DNA of 5,535 bases from Candidatus Peribacteria bacterium (GTDB taxonomy: Bacteria > Patescibacteriota > Gracilibacteria > Peribacterales > Peribacteraceae). The translations under genes were made by a program, and so were the position numbers. The stretch spans positions 1 to 5,535 of the forward strand of contig JAAYXY010000005.1 of assembly GCA_012515645.1 (NCBI GenBank), read 5' to 3'. Shown piece by piece: positions 4,944 to 5,535 of this stretch. Under the pieces are notes generated by a model. The model had not been told where the DNA came from. It ran no database searches and was given only the letters and a program-made list of their open reading frames with translations. How positions within the stretch are numbered: the stretch's first letter is position 1; each line of letters starts with the position of its first letter.

Positions 4944-5535
4944 CTATTGTCCTTGTTGCGCATGGAGTTTTAATTTGACTGAAGCAACCGACATCTTGGA
5001 GCAATTTGTTCCAACGCCAAGTGACTGTTTTGTAGGCATTGTCCAACTAGGGTCCTCGGATAATTCCTCAGTGCTTCCTTTCCATTGAAAGAGTAGTGTG
5101 CCATTCGCGCCGACAGTAATGATTGCTTGATCCTCATTAAAATTGCGGACGCTTATTTCATAAGTATTTCTCCCTTCATGCACAATTTTTCCCTCGACTG
5201 CTTCTCGGATCTTTAGTGGACTTTTGCCATTTACATGGCTTAGGTAAGTTTTAGGTGGATTCCAACCATCTACCACAAGAGTAACACTTGTAGAGCCTAC
5301 TGGCAGTGAGACCGCCAATCCTTCTTTTCCATCGTAGACATCAAATATAATTTGTAGATCATAGCTTCCCGTTATCTCAGCAATCTTGATGCGCGAAAAA
5401 GTTGTATCAGATAAGGAAGATAGTCCTAATGGTGTGAATTGCCATTTGCCCTTAATAATCTCGGGCTCATCAAGTACTTCATTTTTTAAGAGCTGAATTA
5501 GTTCTATCCACTTCCCTTTCGGGAACTCTGTGCGC
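4944..5535 (-). CDS. C-terminal beta-sandwich (DUF1080-like) domain protein, partial (start beyond the right edge)
   Basis: The minus-strand frame is open from 5534 to a TAG at 4944, giving 196 residues without a start, so the N-terminus lies outside. The visible layout matches a module I know from Planctomycetes/Verrucomicrobia/Lentisphaerae-type proteins, often at the end of kinases or surface proteins. KWIELIQLL is at 8-16, IIKGKWQF at 26-33 ('v.G.W'), and GSYDLQIIFDV at 56-66 ('eYdl.v.F'). GLAVSLPVG at 72-80 and LVVDGW at 86-91 follow ('LPvg...lvlDGW'), then FQWKGS at 149-154 and LGVGTNCS at 172-179. It should fold as a concanavalin-like beta-sandwich related to DUF1080 glycan-active modules. 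No catalytic residues can be named, and ligand and location are unknown. Composition is AT-rich like its neighbour. Naming the domain from memory is the main uncertainty; the reading frame itself is solid. Confidence 0.78.
   Translation of the reverse strand, partial: RTEFPKGKWIELIQLLKNEVLDEPEIIKGKWQFTPLGLSSLSDTTFSRIKIAEITGSYDLQIIFDVYDGKEGLAVSLPVGSTSVTLVVDGWNPPKTYLSHVNGKSPLKIREAVEGKIVHEGRNTYEISVRNFNEDQAIITVGANGTLLFQWKGSTEELSEDPSWTMPTKQSLGVGTNCSKMSVASVKLKLHAQQGQ

Noticed and set aside
5316..5318. TTG as the true start of the right-edge gene
   Set aside because: Seventy-two codons of good domain sequence precede it in frame up to the window edge.
5391..5405. Apparent frameshift at the A-run in the right-edge gene
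   Set aside because: On recounting, the run is five bases and the frame is continuous from 5534 to 4944.

Overview
The window is bacterial and uses the standard stops; zwf, metK and the transposase all end in TGA. It falls into two parts. Positions 1 to about 4100 are GC-rich and hold core metabolism plus a small transposase. From about 4105 to the end the DNA is visibly AT-rich and holds two poorly characterised genes. The phylum cannot be fixed from the sequence. The domain at the right edge is of a type I associate with Planctomycetes/Verrucomicrobia/Lentisphaerae-like bacteria, and small REP-type transposases are frequent there. That is only a lean. A spirochaete or a candidate-phylum bacterium is not excluded, and the right-hand part could be acquired.

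Left part, minus strand: zwf (glucose-6-phosphate dehydrogenase) is followed after an 18-base gap by pgl (6-phosphogluconolactonase), which runs off the left edge. Together they make steps one and two of the oxidative pentose phosphate pathway and look like one operon.

Centre: zwf and metK (S-adenosylmethionine synthetase) diverge from a 343-base intergenic region. The metK side of this region contains a SAM-I (S-box) type riboswitch that I could fold by hand. It includes P1, a kink-turn P2, a compensated pseudoknot, P4, and a plausible antiterminator/terminator pair. This gives feedback control of SAM synthesis by SAM. Between the switch and the metK start codon lies an imperfect tandem array of C-rich hexamers (CCCAAT-like), and there is no Shine-Dalgarno sequence.

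Convergent with metK, and overlapping its last six bases, is a REP-associated (IS200-like, HUH/Y1) tyrosine transposase. Two related palindromes sharing the loop ACGGAG lie just upstream of it, and half-copies of their right arm follow. Beyond these, a diverged direct repeat of about 23 bases flanks a short gene for a two-helix membrane protein with an extracytoplasmic beta-sandwich-like middle. The last gene, open at the right edge, encodes the C-terminal part of a protein with a beta-sandwich (DUF1080-like) domain.

The strongest findings are the riboswitch with its unusual leader, and the transposase with its private hairpin family. I saw no rRNA, tRNA, CRISPR array or complete insertion sequence.
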